From: an uncultured Amylibacter sp.
GTDB taxonomy: Bacteria > Pseudomonadota > Alphaproteobacteria > Rhodobacterales > Rhodobacteraceae
NCBI GenBank assembly: GCA_937944065.1
Contig: CALDZS010000205.1
Span: 1 to 5,830 of the forward strand
DNA: 5,830 nt
Direction of reading: 5' to 3'
Shown piece by piece: positions 1 to 5,830 of the stretch (position 1 is its first letter; each line of letters begins with the position of its first letter). The position numbers and the translations under genes were made by a program. The notes beneath the pieces were generated by a model. It saw nothing but the letters and a program-made list of their open reading frames with translations. It was not told where the DNA came from and searched no databases.

Positions 1-609
1 AATGTTTTCCAAGCTAAGTTCGTCGAGACCGACCAAGTTTGCGCGAGCGTTAGAGACCTCTGCTTCACGCATCTCGATAGAAGCCTCAGCCGTTTCACGC
101 CGGGCTTGGCTGGTCTGCCACGCACTTTTGGCGCGCTGCAGAGCGACCTCGCTTGAGATACCGCTTTTAAACAGAGAATTAGCGCGCTCAAAATCGAATG
201 CTGCAAGCTCTTCAGCTGCGATTGCGGCGTTCAAATCGGCTTGCGCTATGCGCAAAGCAGCAAGAGACCCATCGAGTACAGCACTTGCTTGTTCGCGGGT
301 GCGACTGTCCAGCGCTATCGGATTGGTCGGCCGCATTTGGGCAACTATTGTTTCACGCCTAACAACAGCGTCGCCAGGATGGACTTGAACACGCAACAAT
401 CGACCTGCAACGGGTGTTGAAACCGCATAAATCTCTCGCACTTTTGTCTGGCCTTCTTGGTCAATGGTCACGGTCAAATCACTACGGCGCACTTCACCTA
501 GGTCGACCTCAGTGGGTTTCGGCGAGAATGCCAGGAAAAGTGTGATCGCTATGGCTGCCATGGCAGCAAGAATAAGCACATTGCGGGATAGTTTTGTGGG
601 CTTTGCCAT
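1..609 (-). CDS. HlyD-family periplasmic adaptor (membrane fusion protein) of an ABC exporter, C-terminus cut by window edge
   Basis: The first 203 codons of this gene are visible and the frame runs off the left edge. The protein starts MAKPTKLSRN, followed by one hydrophobic anchor at about residues 10-29, so it should sit in the inner membrane with its body in the periplasm. Residues about 58-93 contain the first half of the biotinyl/lipoyl-like domain, with the typical pattern TPVAGRLLRVQVHPGD and a later IVAQM. Residues about 102-195 are Ala/Glu/Arg-rich heptad-like helix, the rising arm of the alpha-hairpin coiled coil that contacts an outer-membrane channel in this family. The ATG lies 5 bases after the permease stop and has an AAGAGAG ribosome binding site (618-624, spacer 8) inside the end of the permease gene, which fixes the start and implies translational coupling. 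Family knowledge makes it the link between the inner-membrane ABC pump and an outer-membrane exit duct. The second lipoyl half and beta-barrel lie outside the window. Confidence 0.92.
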   Translation of the reverse strand, partial: MAKPTKLSRNVLILAAMAAIAITLFLAFSPKPTEVDLGEVRRSDLTVTIDQEGQTKVREIYAVSTPVAGRLLRVQVHPGDAVVRRETIVAQMRPTNPIALDSRTREQASAVLDGSLAALRIAQADLNAAIAAEELAAFDFERANSLFKSGISSEVALQRAKSAWQTSQARRETAEASIEMREAEVSNARANLVGLDELSLENI

Positions 610-614
610 GATTG

Positions 615-2981
615 CTACTCTCTTGTTTTAAGTGCTGTTATAACATCAGTCTGATCGATATCGCGCTTTACCAGCCAACCCGATGTCAATGCCGCCCCGA
701 CGACAATTGCGATGGCCGTCCCCGTTGCGTTGGGGGCGAATACAACGGGGATTTGATAGAGGTCGGTCGAAAAACCGGCCGCTATGAGATGAGATAACAC
801 GTTGCCCAAAAGAACACCCAGTGGCAGTGCCACCAACGTTACCACTGCCAGCTCGCCCAGTAATACAAATGCTGTTTCACTTTGATAGAAACCCATCACA
901 CGCAGGCTTGCGAGATCACGGGTTCGTTCATCTTTGGCCACGCGGGCTGCATTGTAGATGATGCCAAAGGTGATCGCAAAGGCCATGAAGCCCATGATAA
1001 ACCGAGAAGATCCAGCGCCCTGATCCATAATGTCCTGAAAGGCTTTCTCAGCTTCAACGCGTAGGCTTACCCCTGCCACCATCGGCATGTCTTTCAGTAG
1101 GTTATATACATCTGTATTTTCTCCATCTTGGATTGACAAATAAGCCCCTGAAAGACGGTTTTCTTCATCAATCAGACCATTCAGTGCATCAATGTCCATA
1201 AAAGCGGGCGATCCCATAAGGCTTTCGGTTATTGCTGCGACACGCGTTGCGATGGTGGGCTGGCTTCCTTGGCGGATATCGAGGATAATGCTTTCCCCGA
1301 CTTCCAGATTAAGAATAGTCGCTAGCGGTGTAGAAAGAACAACGCCTTTTGCTGGAAGCGCGATAGGTTGCACAGATGCATCCAACGCGCGAAACAACTG
1401 AGCATTCGGGGCAAGTCCAGTGATAGCACCCGCATAATTGCGTCGCCCGTTTCGCAAGATAACCGGTACCGAACGCACGGGCTCGACCAGCGTGATACCG
1501 TTGATACGCTGCATTTCATATATAACCTTGTTGGAAGCGGGTGCGGTAAAAGTAACAAACGCATCAGAGCGATCAATCACATTAAAGGTGCGATCCAGCG
1601 CCTCGTCAAATCCCTCGTAAATAATCAGCATCGATAGGCTGAGCGCCATCCCAGCTGCGATGCCCACCACAGCGCCAAGCATGCGAAACGGTTGCCGTAT
1701 CACGCGTCTGAGAACCATGCGGGTCGGTTGATCAAGATAGCTGACGATCCTTTTCCCAAAGCTGCCCGTCTTGGAATAATCGGGCGGAGTTGGTGGGCGC
1801 ATAGCTTCGGCAGGTGCCAGCCGAAAAATGCGTCGCAAAACAATGGCACCACCCAAAGAAGCCACCGTGACGCTGGTTAAAATACCTGTCAAAAACGAAG
1901 AGGCATCCAAGCGGAAAAGCAGGAACGGCAGCTTGTAATAGGTTGTATAGATTGGGATCGTTAAACGGCCAAGTACAACACCCAGAGCGCAACCTAGCAG
2001 TGCGCCACCAAGTGCAATCATCACAATCAATTGCAGGTAATGGATGCTGACCTCTGTATCTGTATATCCAAAAGCTTTCATCAGCCCGATCTCTTCGCGC
2101 TCGGATTGCACCATGCGACTGATAACAATATATAGTAAGAATGCTGCGACGAGCATAAAGACAGGCGGAACATTTTTGGCCGATACCTCCAAGCCAGAAA
2201 TTTCCTCTGTTAGAAACCTGTTCGATGTGTGATTTTCTACGCCGTAGGCACCTGCTGATCCATAAGGTTCTAGAATTCTGTCAATACTATCTAGCACAGC
2301 ATCAAGGTTTGCATCGCGTCGTAGGGTTAACAAAACTTCATTGAACGCGCCTTTAAGATCAAGTGCCGCTGCGAGTGCAGGGCGGCCGATCCAAATGACA
2401 CCAAAGCGGGCATGGCCCGGTATTATCTCGCCGGGCGCGGCATAATATATGAATTCGGGTGATTGCGCAGTTCCCACAACATCAAATATACGGCGCGATC
2501 CGTTAAGAGTGACGCTGATCTGGTTTCCAGGCAGAATGTTATGTGCCAGCGCAAAACTTTCCAGAAGAACAACTTCTTGCGAATGCCCAACCTCTGGCCG
2601 CCGTCCAGACGTCAAGCGGATTTCATTGAGGTGATGCTGGTTGTCAGACGCGAGTGACAAAACGCGCGCCGACACGGGAAGGTCACGCATTGCGACGTCA
2701 ATAAGTGCAAAGCCCGTGACGCGCGTATCGATCGCCGCCGCTCCCTCAATGTCGCGCAGTTGATGGGCAACATGCTCTGGCGCGCGGACAACCGATGCAA
2801 AGACGTCGGCAAACTGGTGGCGTTCGTAATATGTGTCTCTCGTTTGGGTCAGGGATGCGACTAACCCCGACATCATCACTTGCAATGCCACCCCGATCCC
2901 AATGACAACCATTATCGCAAAAGCCTGACCTTTGATGCGCCACAGGTCTCGAAACAGTTTTGCATGCAGCGGCTTCACCAC
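615..2981 (-). CDS. ABC transporter permease, duplicated FtsX/MacB-fold type
   Basis: This 788-residue integral membrane protein has two tandem MacB-like modules. Module 1 has a membrane segment at about 20-42, a periplasmic domain at about 45-270, then three segments near 272-289, 316-338 and 361-381. Module 2 has a segment near 434-455, a periplasmic domain at about 460-655, then segments near 660-680, 703-735 and 751-771. After the second segment of each module comes the FtsX-type cytoplasmic coupling stretch, [12 protein letters not shown] (295-306) and [13 protein letters not shown] (686-698), which contacts the ATPase. One chain thus supplies both halves of a pump that MacB builds as a homodimer. 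YbbP-like and LolC/E-like permeases are the nearest known relatives. Two GTG codons lie in tandem at 2979-2981 and 2976-2978. The second gives the standard 4-base GTGA overlap with the ATPase stop and the better 8-base spacing from AGAAGAG (2987-2993), so the true start may be one codon later. Substrate unknown. Confidence 0.93.
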   Translation of the reverse strand: MVKPLHAKLFRDLWRIKGQAFAIMVVIGIGVALQVMMSGLVASLTQTRDTYYERHQFADVFASVVRAPEHVAHQLRDIEGAAAIDTRVTGFALIDVAMRDLPVSARVLSLASDNQHHLNEIRLTSGRRPEVGHSQEVVLLESFALAHNILPGNQISVTLNGSRRIFDVVGTAQSPEFIYYAAPGEIIPGHARFGVIWIGRPALAAALDLKGAFNEVLLTLRRDANLDAVLDSIDRILEPYGSAGAYGVENHTSNRFLTEEISGLEVSAKNVPPVFMLVAAFLLYIVISRMVQSEREEIGLMKAFGYTDTEVSIHYLQLIVMIALGGALLGCALGVVLGRLTIPIYTTYYKLPFLLFRLDASSFLTGILTSVTVASLGGAIVLRRIFRLAPAEAMRPPTPPDYSKTGSFGKRIVSYLDQPTRMVLRRVIRQPFRMLGAVVGIAAGMALSLSMLIIYEGFDEALDRTFNVIDRSDAFVTFTAPASNKVIYEMQRINGITLVEPVRSVPVILRNGRRNYAGAITGLAPNAQLFRALDASVQPIALPAKGVVLSTPLATILNLEVGESIILDIRQGSQPTIATRVAAITESLMGSPAFMDIDALNGLIDEENRLSGAYLSIQDGENTDVYNLLKDMPMVAGVSLRVEAEKAFQDIMDQGAGSSRFIMGFMAFAITFGIIYNAARVAKDERTRDLASLRVMGFYQSETAFVLLGELAVVTLVALPLGVLLGNVLSHLIAAGFSTDLYQIPVVFAPNATGTAIAIVVGAALTSGWLVKRDIDQTDVITALKTRE

Positions 2982-3703
2982 TCGATCTCTTCTGCATCGA
3001 CGGGGTTATTATTCAGTTGAACATCTCTGATTGCGCCATCTGAAAAATTGATGACACGGTCTGCCATTGCGGCGGTCGCTGCCGCATGGGTGATGATCAA
3101 GATCGTTGTTCCCAGCTTTTCATTGACGTCCTGTAGAACTCGTAAGACCGCGCGCCCAGTTGTGCTGTCTAATGCGCCAGTTGGTTCATCGCAAAACAAG
3201 ACCTCTGGTTGTTTTGCGACTGCTCTTGCGATGGCAACGCGTTGCTGTTCCCCACCTGATAACTGCGCTGGAAAATGATCTAAGCGCTTTCCCAATCCAA
3301 CGACGTTAAGAGCCTCATCCGCGCTGATTGGATTCTCAGCGATTTCTGTGACGAGTTCGACATTTTCGCGGGCGGTCAAACTTGGCATTAGATTGTAGAA
3401 TTGAAAGACAAAGCCGACATGATTGCGTCGATATGTAGTGAGTTCTCGGTTGCTCATTTTGGTCAGGCATTGCCCCCCAAACCAAGCATCGCCCTCGCTA
3501 GCTCTATCTAGACCACCCAAAATATTGAGCAGTGTCGACTTGCCACTGCCCGAAGGTCCTAACAAAACGACGATTTCGCCGCGACCAATCTCTAGATCAA
3601 CACCACGCAGTGCATGTACTGCTGATCGACCCTCACCATAGATCTTGGACAGGCCTTTGGTTCGAAAAGCCGCGTAAGGTTCTGTTTGTCCGTGATCTAA
3701 CAT
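2975..3703 (-). CDS. ABC transporter ATP-binding protein, LolD/MacB type
   Basis: This 242-residue cytoplasmic ATPase has every catalytic motif intact. Walker A is GPSGSGKST (49-57), the Q-loop glutamine is Q101 in [17 protein letters not shown], the signature is [14 protein letters not shown] (148-161), Walker B is [12 protein letters not shown] (168-179) and the H-loop histidine is H206 in IIITH-like context. The [12 protein letters not shown] stretch after the Q-loop and the CDEPTGALD Walker B are typical of the LolD/MacB/FtsE group rather than of importer or multidrug half-transporter ATPases. Length is normal for the group (about 220-245). Two copies should power the permease encoded immediately downstream, with which the gene overlaps. 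The start is the only ATG before the conserved core. No Shine-Dalgarno sequence precedes it, while TAATAT sits 7 bases upstream, so it may be read from a leaderless message. The tail after the H-loop ends in an acidic DAEEIEW. Confidence 0.95.
   Translation of the reverse strand: MLDHGQTEPYAAFRTKGLSKIYGEGRSAVHALRGVDLEIGRGEIVVLLGPSGSGKSTLLNILGGLDRASEGDAWFGGQCLTKMSNRELTTYRRNHVGFVFQFYNLMPSLTARENVELVTEIAENPISADEALNVVGLGKRLDHFPAQLSGGEQQRVAIARAVAKQPEVLFCDEPTGALDSTTGRAVLRVLQDVNEKLGTTILIITHAAATAAMADRVINFSDGAIRDVQLNNNPVDAEEIEW
2987..2993 (-). promoter_or_regulatory. Ribosome binding site of the permease gene, inside the ATPase gene
   Basis: AGAAGAG on the minus strand lies within the last codons of the ATPase. 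It is 5 bases from the first GTG (2981) and 8 bases from the second (2978). The spacing and the 4-base stop/start overlap favour the second GTG. This arrangement predicts that permease translation depends on ribosomes finishing the ATPase. Confidence 0.5.
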
Positions 3704-3710
3704 AGTTGAA

Positions 3711-3716
3711 ATATTA
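3711..3716 (-). promoter_or_regulatory. Candidate -10 element with leaderless geometry before the ABC operon
   Basis: TAATAT on the minus strand ends 7 bases before the ATG of the ATPase gene, which would place the transcription start at or beside the A of the ATG. This fits the absence of any Shine-Dalgarno sequence between 3704 and 3720. A matching -35 is weak (TTATCT-like at 18-base spacing), so the call is tentative. Promoters further upstream in the 200-base gap are equally possible. Confidence 0.3.
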
Positions 3717-3718
3717 CG

Positions 3719-3859
3719 CTAGGAAGCTGCAGCCAGATAATGATCAAGATCAACTTGGCCATACAAATATGTATTACTGCCGATTAAGCTTGGCTTTGGA
3801 GCAAGATTTGTGGCCTTGTAACCACTCACCCAATATGTCTCGATTTTCATCTTGAACAT
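3719..3859 (-). CDS. Possible small ORF (46 codons) between the SDR and the ABC operon, unrecognised
   Basis: An ATG at 3857-3859 opens 46 codons ending in TAG at 3719-3721, 15 bases before the ATPase start. The predicted peptide begins MFKMKIETYW and ends VDLDHYLAAAS. It has five tyrosines, one tryptophan, no hydrophobic membrane segment and no cysteine. The same frame is open all the way back to the SDR stop codon (61 sense codons, 3722-3904), so this could be the tail of a longer reading frame, a read-through extension of the SDR, a decayed gene end, or chance. There is no Shine-Dalgarno sequence before the ATG at 3859, the ATG at 3850 or the GTG at 3889. No family is recognised. Presence of an uninterrupted frame is the only support. 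Confidence 0.22.
   Translation of the reverse strand: MFKMKIETYWVSGYKATNLAPKPSLIGSNTYLYGQVDLDHYLAAAS
3741..3757. promoter_or_regulatory. Candidate operator: overlapping dyads upstream of the ABC operon
   Basis: TGATCAAGATCA (3741-3752) is an inverted repeat of TGATC/GATCA around a 2-base centre. It overlaps a second imperfect dyad, CAAGATCAACTTG (3745-3757), centred at 3751. It lies about 40-55 bases upstream of the ATPase ATG, a usual place for a regulator to act. A near-identical 13-mer (12 of 13) occurs in the other gap at 5141-5153. Similar TGATCAAGATC strings also occur inside the ATPase gene (3094-3104), which lowers the weight of the match. Confidence 0.25.
3761..3774. repeat. Short AT-rich inverted repeat in the SDR-ABC gap
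   Basis: ATACAAATATGTAT has perfect 5-base arms ATACA/TGTAT around 4 bases. It sits 58-71 bases upstream of the ATPase ATG, beside the TGATC dyad. It could be part of the same control region, but AT-rich dyads of this size also occur by chance. Confidence 0.2.
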
Positions 3860-3904
3860 GATTTGACTGTGGAAAATATCAAAAGACACCTGTTCTAACC
3901 AATG

Positions 3905-4660
3905 CTACTGAGAGGTGAAACCTCCATCGACCAAGTGGTAACTTCCTGTGATAAAACTCGCTTGATCGGAGAGCAAAAAACAAACTAATGCAGCAACTTC
4001 TTCGGCTTTCCCCAGTCTTCCGACCGGATGCATACTGGCAATAGTTTCCAACATCGCTTCGTCGAGATTTTTGTCCAAAAGCGGTGTAGCGATAAACCCC
4101 GGACCAACAGAGTTCACGCGCACTCCAGCTTGCGCATATTCCAAAGCAGCTGTTTTGGAGAGACCGATAACAGCATGTTTAGCTGCAACGTATGCACTCG
4201 CGGTAGCAAAACCAACGGACCCCAAAATAGACGCCATATTGACGATAGCACCGCCACCTACCTTGACCATTTCGGGAATTCCAAACCGCATGCCGTAAAA
4301 GACACCATTCAGATTTACGTCGATAACCTGATGCCATCCATCCAGCGGGTATTCCCCCGTGGGCGCTGCTGGACCACCGATACCTGCATTATTCACCAAC
4401 AGATGTAATCCGCTTGTTTGCGATACGGCATACGATACCAATTTCGATACATCTTCGGCAACGCTCGTGTCTGTCTTACAGGTTAATGCCACGCCACCAG
4501 ATGCTTTGATCTTGGCTGCAACGGCGGACATTCCTGCCTCGTCCACATCAGCAAGGACAACTTTGGCGCCAAAACGCGCGAGGTCACGCGATATGGCCGC
4601 GCCGATACCAGATGCAGCACCTGTCACGATTGCGGTTTTATTACTAAAGTCGAATTTCAT
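3905..4660 (-). CDS. Classical short-chain dehydrogenase/reductase (SDR), NAD(H)-type, FabG-like
   Basis: This complete 251-residue cytoplasmic oxidoreductase has a Rossmann fold and the full classical SDR set. The nucleotide-binding glycine motif is TGAASGIG (13-20), with D38 ending beta-strand 2, which favours NAD(H) over NADP(H). The structural NNAG is at 90-93. The catalytic tetrad is N116, S144, Y157 and K161 (YVAAK), with the usual 13-residue Ser-Tyr spacing. The substrate-loop motif is GPGFIATPL (187-194 region) and the C-terminus is HLVDGGFTSQ. Length is standard (about 245-260). The substrate cannot be assigned: the pattern fits many secondary-alcohol, sugar or 3-oxoacyl dehydrogenases. 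The ATG has a strong AGGAG site 6 bases upstream. It stands alone, 244 bases upstream (5' to 5') of nothing co-directional that is tightly linked, with gaps of about 570 and 200 bases on either side. It is therefore probably its own transcription unit, with a palindrome GGTGAATTTCACC 74 bases before the start as a candidate operator. Confidence 0.96.
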   Translation of the reverse strand: MKFDFSNKTAIVTGAASGIGAAISRDLARFGAKVVLADVDEAGMSAVAAKIKASGGVALTCKTDTSVAEDVSKLVSYAVSQTSGLHLLVNNAGIGGPAAPTGEYPLDGWHQVIDVNLNGVFYGMRFGIPEMVKVGGGAIVNMASILGSVGFATASAYVAAKHAVIGLSKTAALEYAQAGVRVNSVGPGFIATPLLDKNLDEAMLETIASMHPVGRLGKAEEVAALVCFLLSDQASFITGSYHLVDGGFTSQ

Positions 4661-4666
4661 GATGAA

Positions 4667-4671
4667 CTCCT
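4667..4671 (-). promoter_or_regulatory. Ribosome binding site of the SDR gene
   Basis: AGGAG on the minus strand is followed by a 6-base spacer and ATG at 4660. It is the best Shine-Dalgarno match in the window and settles the SDR start. Confidence 0.8.
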
Positions 4672-4691
4672 ATAAGTGACCTGACGGACCA

Positions 4692-4697
4692 ATTATC
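4692..4697 (-). promoter_or_regulatory. Weak candidate -10 element for the SDR gene
   Basis: GATAAT on the minus strand lies 31 bases upstream of the SDR ATG. The 16-18 bases further upstream hold only poor -35 candidates (for example CGGTCA). If it is used, the palindrome at 4734-4746 would fall just upstream of the -35 region, where activators commonly bind. Confidence 0.25.
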
Positions 4698-4733
4698 GGC
4701 AGGAAAGTCTGATTGACCGATGGGGGGTAACGT

Positions 4734-4746
4734 GGTGAATTTCACC
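4734..4746. promoter_or_regulatory. Candidate operator: perfect 13-base palindrome upstream of the SDR gene
   Basis: GGTGAATTTCACC consists of perfect 6-base arms GGTGAA/TTCACC around one T. It ends 74 bases before the SDR ATG, in a gap without genes. Size and symmetry fit a homodimeric regulator site. No regulator gene lies in the window, so the family that would bind cannot be named. Confidence 0.4.
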
Positions 4747-4914
4747 CAAATTTTCTACACAGAGCCGTTGTATTTCATCGTCGACGTCCACCGACCTAGA
4801 TGTCCGAATTTCTTCTATTCTGAACTGAAACTGACGCACCGCAATTCGAACATGCTACATATACTTCAAGCCGCAAATACTGATTTGATATAAGTCAGGC
4901 ACGTACTGATGATA

Positions 4915-4927
4915 CGTTTAATAAACG
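4915..4927. repeat. Perfect 13-base palindrome in the intergenic stretch
   Basis: CGTTTAATAAACG has 6-base arms CGTTTA/TAAACG around one A. It lies 255 bases upstream of the SDR start, and no gene begins within 250 bases of it. An operator for an unseen small transcript or a chance AT-rich dyad are both possible. Confidence 0.25.
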
Positions 4928-4999
4928 CACCCAATGCCACTTGTTTTCTTTCACTAATAACTATCCGCGAATTTTGCGCATGAATGCTGCACGCGCCTT

Positions 5000-5149
5000 T
5001 TAGTCCGCCGCTGAATCAAAACATTCCCTGACCGCATTGATAAATTCTACTAGATCATTGTCCCACGCAGAAGAATTTGATCTTTCAGTTTTCAAGTGCT
5101 GCTTCTTAGTAGAAATTAGAGAAATGTTACAGGCAGAAGACAAGATCAT
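5000..5149 (-). CDS. Possible small ORF or gene remnant (49 codons), unrecognised
   Basis: An ATG at 5147-5149 opens 49 codons ending in TAA at 5000-5002. The frame is open further back to a TAA at 5210-5212, 69 codons in all. The peptide starts MILSSACNIS and ends in a helix-like, acidic stretch WDNDLVEFINAVRECFDSAAD. No Shine-Dalgarno sequence precedes the ATG, and the ATG itself falls inside the palindrome at 5139-5155. It resembles no family known to me. A fragment of a decayed gene, a real small protein, or a chance frame are all possible, with chance or remnant most likely. Confidence 0.18.
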   Translation of the reverse strand: MILSSACNISLISTKKQHLKTERSNSSAWDNDLVEFINAVRECFDSAAD

Positions 5150-5159
5150 CTTGTCATCT
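5135..5159. promoter_or_regulatory. Long near-perfect dyad (17-base perfect core)
   Basis: The core GACAAGATCATCTTGTC (5139-5155) is a perfect palindrome of 8-base arms around one C. After one A/A mismatch on each side the symmetry continues for three more pairs (AGA at 5135-5137, TCT at 5157-5159). This is the strongest dyad in the window. It has no T-run after it on either strand, which speaks against a terminator, and the tiny loop favours a protein-binding site. It is 98 bases past the end of the DUF6629-like gene and far from the SDR start, so what it controls is unclear. Confidence 0.4.
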
Positions 5160-5253
5160 ATCGCAGGTGTAAACACGCGATTGGAATCGATCCCTGATGA
5201 GACTACCTTTTAGCACACCGTTACCATCTGATCTTCTTCACCCTGGGGCAGGA

Positions 5254-5830
5254 CTACTGCCTAGCGGATCTGCTGACGTTTCGTATTGCAAATAGAAGGT
5301 AACAGGATGCGATTGCGGCCATAAAACACCAGACTGAAGTGAATGCATAATGAGCGAACGCGAAGCCAGCAATGACGGAAAGAGTGATTATCACACCGAA
5401 AATTTGAATCTGTTTTATTGACGAAAAAAGTAAGGGTAGGCACACAATGCTTGCATAAACGACGCGAATGACGCCGTAGGGAACGATACCTTCCCAGATT
5501 AATATCGAGTTATAATCAATAGAGTGGTTTGTGATCCTAAGTGGCACCCATTCACGGTTGAACAACAACGGAGCAAAAAGAGACAATCCCAAAAGGAGTC
5601 CAAAAACACTCAATGCTGCGAAAGCATTTCTCCGATTTCTACGTGGCTCAACAAGAAACGCTGAAAACGGAACAAAAAACGGCCATACGAAGTAGGCAAA
5701 AAATAAGAATCCCAATGCAAACAGATGTGATTGCGTAGAATCTAACTGTTCGATCCCCAACCAAAGATTGCCTTCCAAAACTTGCTGGATGCCAAAGAAA
5801 AGTGGGAATAACGCGAACCCCAAATACCGC
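5254..5830 (-). CDS. Polytopic membrane protein resembling DUF6629, N-terminus cut by window edge
   Basis: The frame is open to the right edge, so the 191 visible residues lack the N-terminus. The TTG at 5823 is unlikely to be the start. Six hydrophobic segments can be seen at about residues 3-25, 36-59, 70-90, 116-135, 142-163 and 166-183, with a basic cytoplasmic-type loop EPRRNRR at 61-67. The pattern LFPLFFGIQQVLEGNLWL near the start, VWPFFVPFSAFLVEPRR in the middle and SVWCFMAA near the end matches what I recall of the DUF6629 family, whose members usually begin MCFSATASF about 30 residues before this point. The function of that family is not known, so none is assigned. The gene ends RSARQ and is followed by the long gap. 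A 5-bp hairpin, GGCAG/CTGCC (5247-5261), overlaps its stop codon but lacks a T-run. Family assignment is from memory of motifs and is moderately sure; membrane protein is very sure. Confidence 0.75.
   Translation of the reverse strand, partial: RYLGFALFPLFFGIQQVLEGNLWLGIEQLDSTQSHLFALGFLFFAYFVWPFFVPFSAFLVEPRRNRRNAFAALSVFGLLLGLSLFAPLLFNREWVPLRITNHSIDYNSILIWEGIVPYGVIRVVYASIVCLPLLFSSIKQIQIFGVIITLSVIAGFAFAHYAFTSVWCFMAAIASCYLLFAIRNVSRSARQ

Larger units (their letters stand above)
4681..5253. other. 573-base stretch without a convincing gene
   Basis: Between the SDR start and the end of the DUF6629-like gene there is no strong coding signal on either strand. The plus strand has only very short frames. 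On the minus strand one frame is open for 69 codons (5003-5209; listed separately). The stretch holds three clear dyads: GGTGAATTTCACC (4734-4746), CGTTTAATAAACG (4915-4927) and a 17-base perfect palindrome at 5139-5155. No tRNA-like or rRNA-like sequence and no T-tailed terminator hairpin was seen. The part nearest the SDR probably carries its promoter. Confidence 0.6.

Noticed and set aside
2..388. Plus-strand open frame of 128 codons
   Set aside because: It lies antisense within the HlyD-type adaptor, whose minus-strand frame has clear lipoyl and coiled-coil features. The plus-strand product is Ser/Ala/Arg-rich without any recognisable domain.
615..3703. Naming the operon macAB or lolCDE
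   Set aside because: The ATPase is not fused to the permease as in MacB, the permease is duplicated unlike LolC or LolE, and an HlyD-type adaptor is present, so neither name is justified by the sequence.
4028..4679. Plus-strand open frames across the SDR gene (4028-4408 and 4359-4679)
   Set aside because: They are antisense to a complete SDR with all catalytic motifs, and their products have no recognisable domain.
5213..5260. Short open run of 16 codons after the DUF6629-like gene in a second frame, as a sign of a frameshifted tail
   Set aside because: It is too short to carry weight, and the main frame already ends in a plausible basic C-terminus.
5247..5261. Hairpin GGCAG/CTGCC at the end of the DUF6629-like gene as a terminator
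   Set aside because: The stem is only 5 bp, it overlaps the stop codon and no T-run follows on the minus strand.
5261..5443. 60-codon minus-strand frame inside the DUF6629-like gene
   Set aside because: It is in a shifted frame under a clear six-segment membrane protein, and its own product shows no coherent features.
5821..5823. TTG as start of the DUF6629-like gene
   Set aside because: The frame is open to the window edge and the recalled family N-terminus should lie about 30 residues upstream, so the gene is partial rather than starting here.
1..5830. A CRISPR array, insertion sequence, prophage or novel defence system
   Set aside because: No spaced direct repeats, transposase or integrase motifs, terminal repeats or nuclease/toxin domains were seen on either strand.

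Overview
The window carries five recognisable protein genes, all on the minus strand. Base composition is moderate (roughly half G+C). The gene content fits an alphaproteobacterium, perhaps of the Rhodobacterales type. That placement is an impression from protein style and composition, because no rRNA, tRNA or phylogenetic marker is present.

Reading in the direction of transcription (high to low coordinates), the window opens with the 3' part of a polytopic membrane protein that resembles the DUF6629 family (from the right edge to 5254). A stretch of about 570 bases without a convincing gene follows (4681-5253). It holds several short perfect or near-perfect inverted repeats and one weak open frame. 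Next is a complete classical short-chain dehydrogenase/reductase (SDR, 3905-4660) with a strong ribosome binding site. Its frame stays open for 61 further sense codons after the stop, into the gap before the next gene.

The left 3.7 kb is a compact export operon: a LolD/MacB-type ABC ATPase (2975-3703), a large duplicated FtsX/MacB-fold permease (615-2981) and an HlyD-type periplasmic adaptor (609 to the left edge, truncated). The ATPase and permease genes overlap by 4 or 7 bases, and permease and adaptor are separated by 5 bases, so the three are very probably co-translated. Together they would form an inner-membrane ABC pump of the MacB (type VII) superfamily coupled to a membrane-fusion protein. 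It would move a substrate from the periplasm or outer leaflet outward. No outer-membrane channel is visible and the substrate cannot be read from the sequence.

No mobile element, CRISPR array, RNA gene or clearly new multi-gene system was found. The points most worth a second look are regulatory: the dyads in the two gaps, the leaderless-looking start of the ABC operon, and the open frame following the SDR stop codon.
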